Shown here piece after piece: positions 5,943 to 6,871 of a stretch of 6,871 nucleotides of DNA. The stretch is from Spirochaetaceae bacterium. Lineage in GTDB: Bacteria > Spirochaetota > Spirochaetia > Treponematales > Breznakiellaceae. The notes below the pieces were generated by a model. It worked only from the letters and a program-made list of their open reading frames with translations, made no database searches and was not told the DNA's origin. Numbering within the stretch: the first letter of the stretch is position 1; each line of letters begins with the position of its first letter. The position numbers and the translations under genes are program-made. Location: contig JAITHR010000094.1 of NCBI GenBank assembly GCA_031279895.1, forward strand, positions 1 through 6,871, read 5' to 3'.

Positions 5943-6043
5943 CCGTCTCCGACGGCTTCATAAGCGTCATGCTAAGGGACTCAAAGCAGTCGTCATCCGC
6001 TTAGGGGCGCGTATCAGGAAGCTTATGGAACCGTCGGAGACGG
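5943..6043. repeat. 101-bp REPIN-like element, right copy, overlapping a gene end
   Basis: Inverted arms (5943-5965 and 6021-6043, two mismatches within 23 bases) are tipped by the hairpins CCGTCTCCGACGG (5943-5955) and CCGTCGGAGACGG (6031-6043) and flank a 55-base spacer. Its reverse complement aligns without gaps to 1860-1960. Relative to the left copy, the stem base pair C:G at position 4/10 is T:A here, a compensatory pair. Bases 6001-6043 are also the 3' end of the DUF368 coding region. The pair of arms could form a long hairpin at the end of that transcript, but no T tract follows. Confidence 0.85.
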
Positions 6044-6840
6044 GCGGAGGCTACGCTTCCGGCAAGGAGGCTTGCGAGAGAAACAAGCGCCGTTACGCCT
6101 GAGCCCAAGCCTTCACGCGGGAGGAGCGCCAGGGCGGAGCCGGCCACAAGGCCAAGCGCCGCCGCGTAGGTTTGGCGCGGCGCTCTGCGCAGGAGAAGCC
6201 GAACCAGCGCGGCGCCGGAGAAAAGCCCCGCGCCGACACCGAGGGCCGCGGGAATAAGGAGGGGTATATTGAAGTCCGCTATGCCCCGAATAACCGTCGG
6301 GTACAGCCCCATGGCAAGGAGCAGGAAAGAACCGGAAATCCCCGGAATAAGCATGGCGCCGGCAGCGGCCAGCCCGCCGGAGAAAAGATGCACCGAACGC
6401 GCCGGCGTAAGGGACGTATACACGGCGCTTTCGTCGGAAACCCGCAGAACCTTCATAAGAACCATGACCCCAAGGCCCGCGAAACACCAGAGCGCGCCGG
6501 GAAGGTCGGGGAGCGCCGCCGCGGGCGCGTGTATCTTGGGGTACAGCATCGGGACGCTTCCCAGAACAACCCCGATAAAGAACCAGTTCGTGGGGATCGG
6601 ATGACGGGCAAAGAGCGCCGTCATAACGGCGCTTAGAAACACGACGCCCCCCGCGGCGCCCGCGCCCAGCGGAAGCCAGAACTTCCACGCGCCGGCGATT
6701 TTCTTCATATCCGGCGTGATGACGGCGATAAGGCGGTCGTATATCTGAAACACCACCGCGACCGTTCCGCCTGAAACCCCCGGAATAACATTTGCGATAC
6801 CCAGGATAAGCCCGATACCAACCAATTTGATTGTTTCCAT
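6001..6840 (-). CDS. DUF368 family membrane protein, probable polyprenyl-phosphate transporter (PopT-like)
   Basis: Integral inner-membrane protein of 279 residues. The DUF368 family (PopT group) has been reported to move polyprenyl phosphate, the lipid carrier for wall and glycan precursors, back across the membrane. The family signature is clear: GIANVIPGVSGGTVAVVF (14-31) followed by QIYDRLIAVI, FFIGVVLGSVPMLYPKI (87-103), and the second half-repeat GAMLIPGISGSFLLLAMGLY (161-180). The two PGxSG motifs mark an internal duplication. Several hydrophobic segments continue to about residue 262. The last 13 residues, RLRRFHKLPDTRP, and the TAA are encoded by the 101-bp repeat element, and VASA just before may also be repeat-related, so the native C-terminus was probably replaced. 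The ATG at 6838-6840 follows an in-frame TAA (24 bases upstream) and has no clear ribosome binding site. Transport function is inferred from family membership. Confidence 0.9.
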   Translation of the reverse strand: METIKLVGIGLILGIANVIPGVSGGTVAVVFQIYDRLIAVITPDMKKIAGAWKFWLPLGAGAAGGVVFLSAVMTALFARHPIPTNWFFIGVVLGSVPMLYPKIHAPAAALPDLPGALWCFAGLGVMVLMKVLRVSDESAVYTSLTPARSVHLFSGGLAAAGAMLIPGISGSFLLLAMGLYPTVIRGIADFNIPLLIPAALGVGAGLFSGAALVRLLLRRAPRQTYAAALGLVAGSALALLPREGLGSGVTALVSLASLLAGSVASARLRRFHKLPDTRP

Positions 6841-6871
6841 AGCCGGTATGGTACCAGATTACCCCGCCGCC

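Noticed and set aside
6841..6871. Promoter or ribosome binding site of the DUF368 gene
   Set aside because: Only 31 bases remain before the window edge; no purine-rich site or promoter hexamer is visible, so nothing can be called.

Overview
The window is a GC-rich bacterial segment in which every convincing gene lies on the minus strand. From right to left, which is the direction of transcription, it holds a DUF368 membrane protein (6001-6840), a repeat-filled intergenic region (about 5567-6043), a three-gene TAXI-type TRAP transporter operon (2096-5522), a second repeat cluster (1860-2095) and the 5' part of recJ, which runs off the left edge (1-1762). The two lipobox-bearing proteins and the general gene content fit a diderm bacterium. 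The RecJ N-terminus and the style of the repeats give an impression of a spirochaete (Treponema-like), but this is an impression and nothing in the window proves it.

The operon is a complete secondary transport system: a lipoprotein substrate-binding protein (TAXI family), a small DUF1850 lipoprotein, and a fused 4TM/12TM TRAP permease. The genes are 6 bp apart or overlap by 11 bp, so they should be co-transcribed and translationally coupled. The binding protein has a strong ribosome binding site, and a perfect four-tract G-quadruplex motif with one-base loops lies just upstream on its coding strand. The substrate cannot be read from sequence. DUF368 proteins (PopT group) have been shown in other bacteria to recycle polyprenyl-phosphate carriers across the membrane.

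The most interesting material is between the genes. A short hairpin module (5-bp stem, invariant TCC/GGA loop) occurs at least eleven times in the two clusters, and base changes in the stem are compensatory between copies. Two of these modules in opposite orientation form the ends of a 101-bp element. One copy sits on each side of the TRAP operon, in inverted orientation, and the two align without gaps at about 80% identity (my hand count). A third copy has lost its left arm. The layout resembles REPINs, but no RAYT transposase is present here. The right-hand element overlaps the 3' end of the DUF368 gene and supplies its last residues and stop codon; the left cluster starts at the base next to the permease stop codon.

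The RecJ protein carries about 130 extra residues between its third and fourth catalytic motifs. This insert looks like a DnaQ-type 3'-5' exonuclease fold that has lost its acidic catalytic residues.
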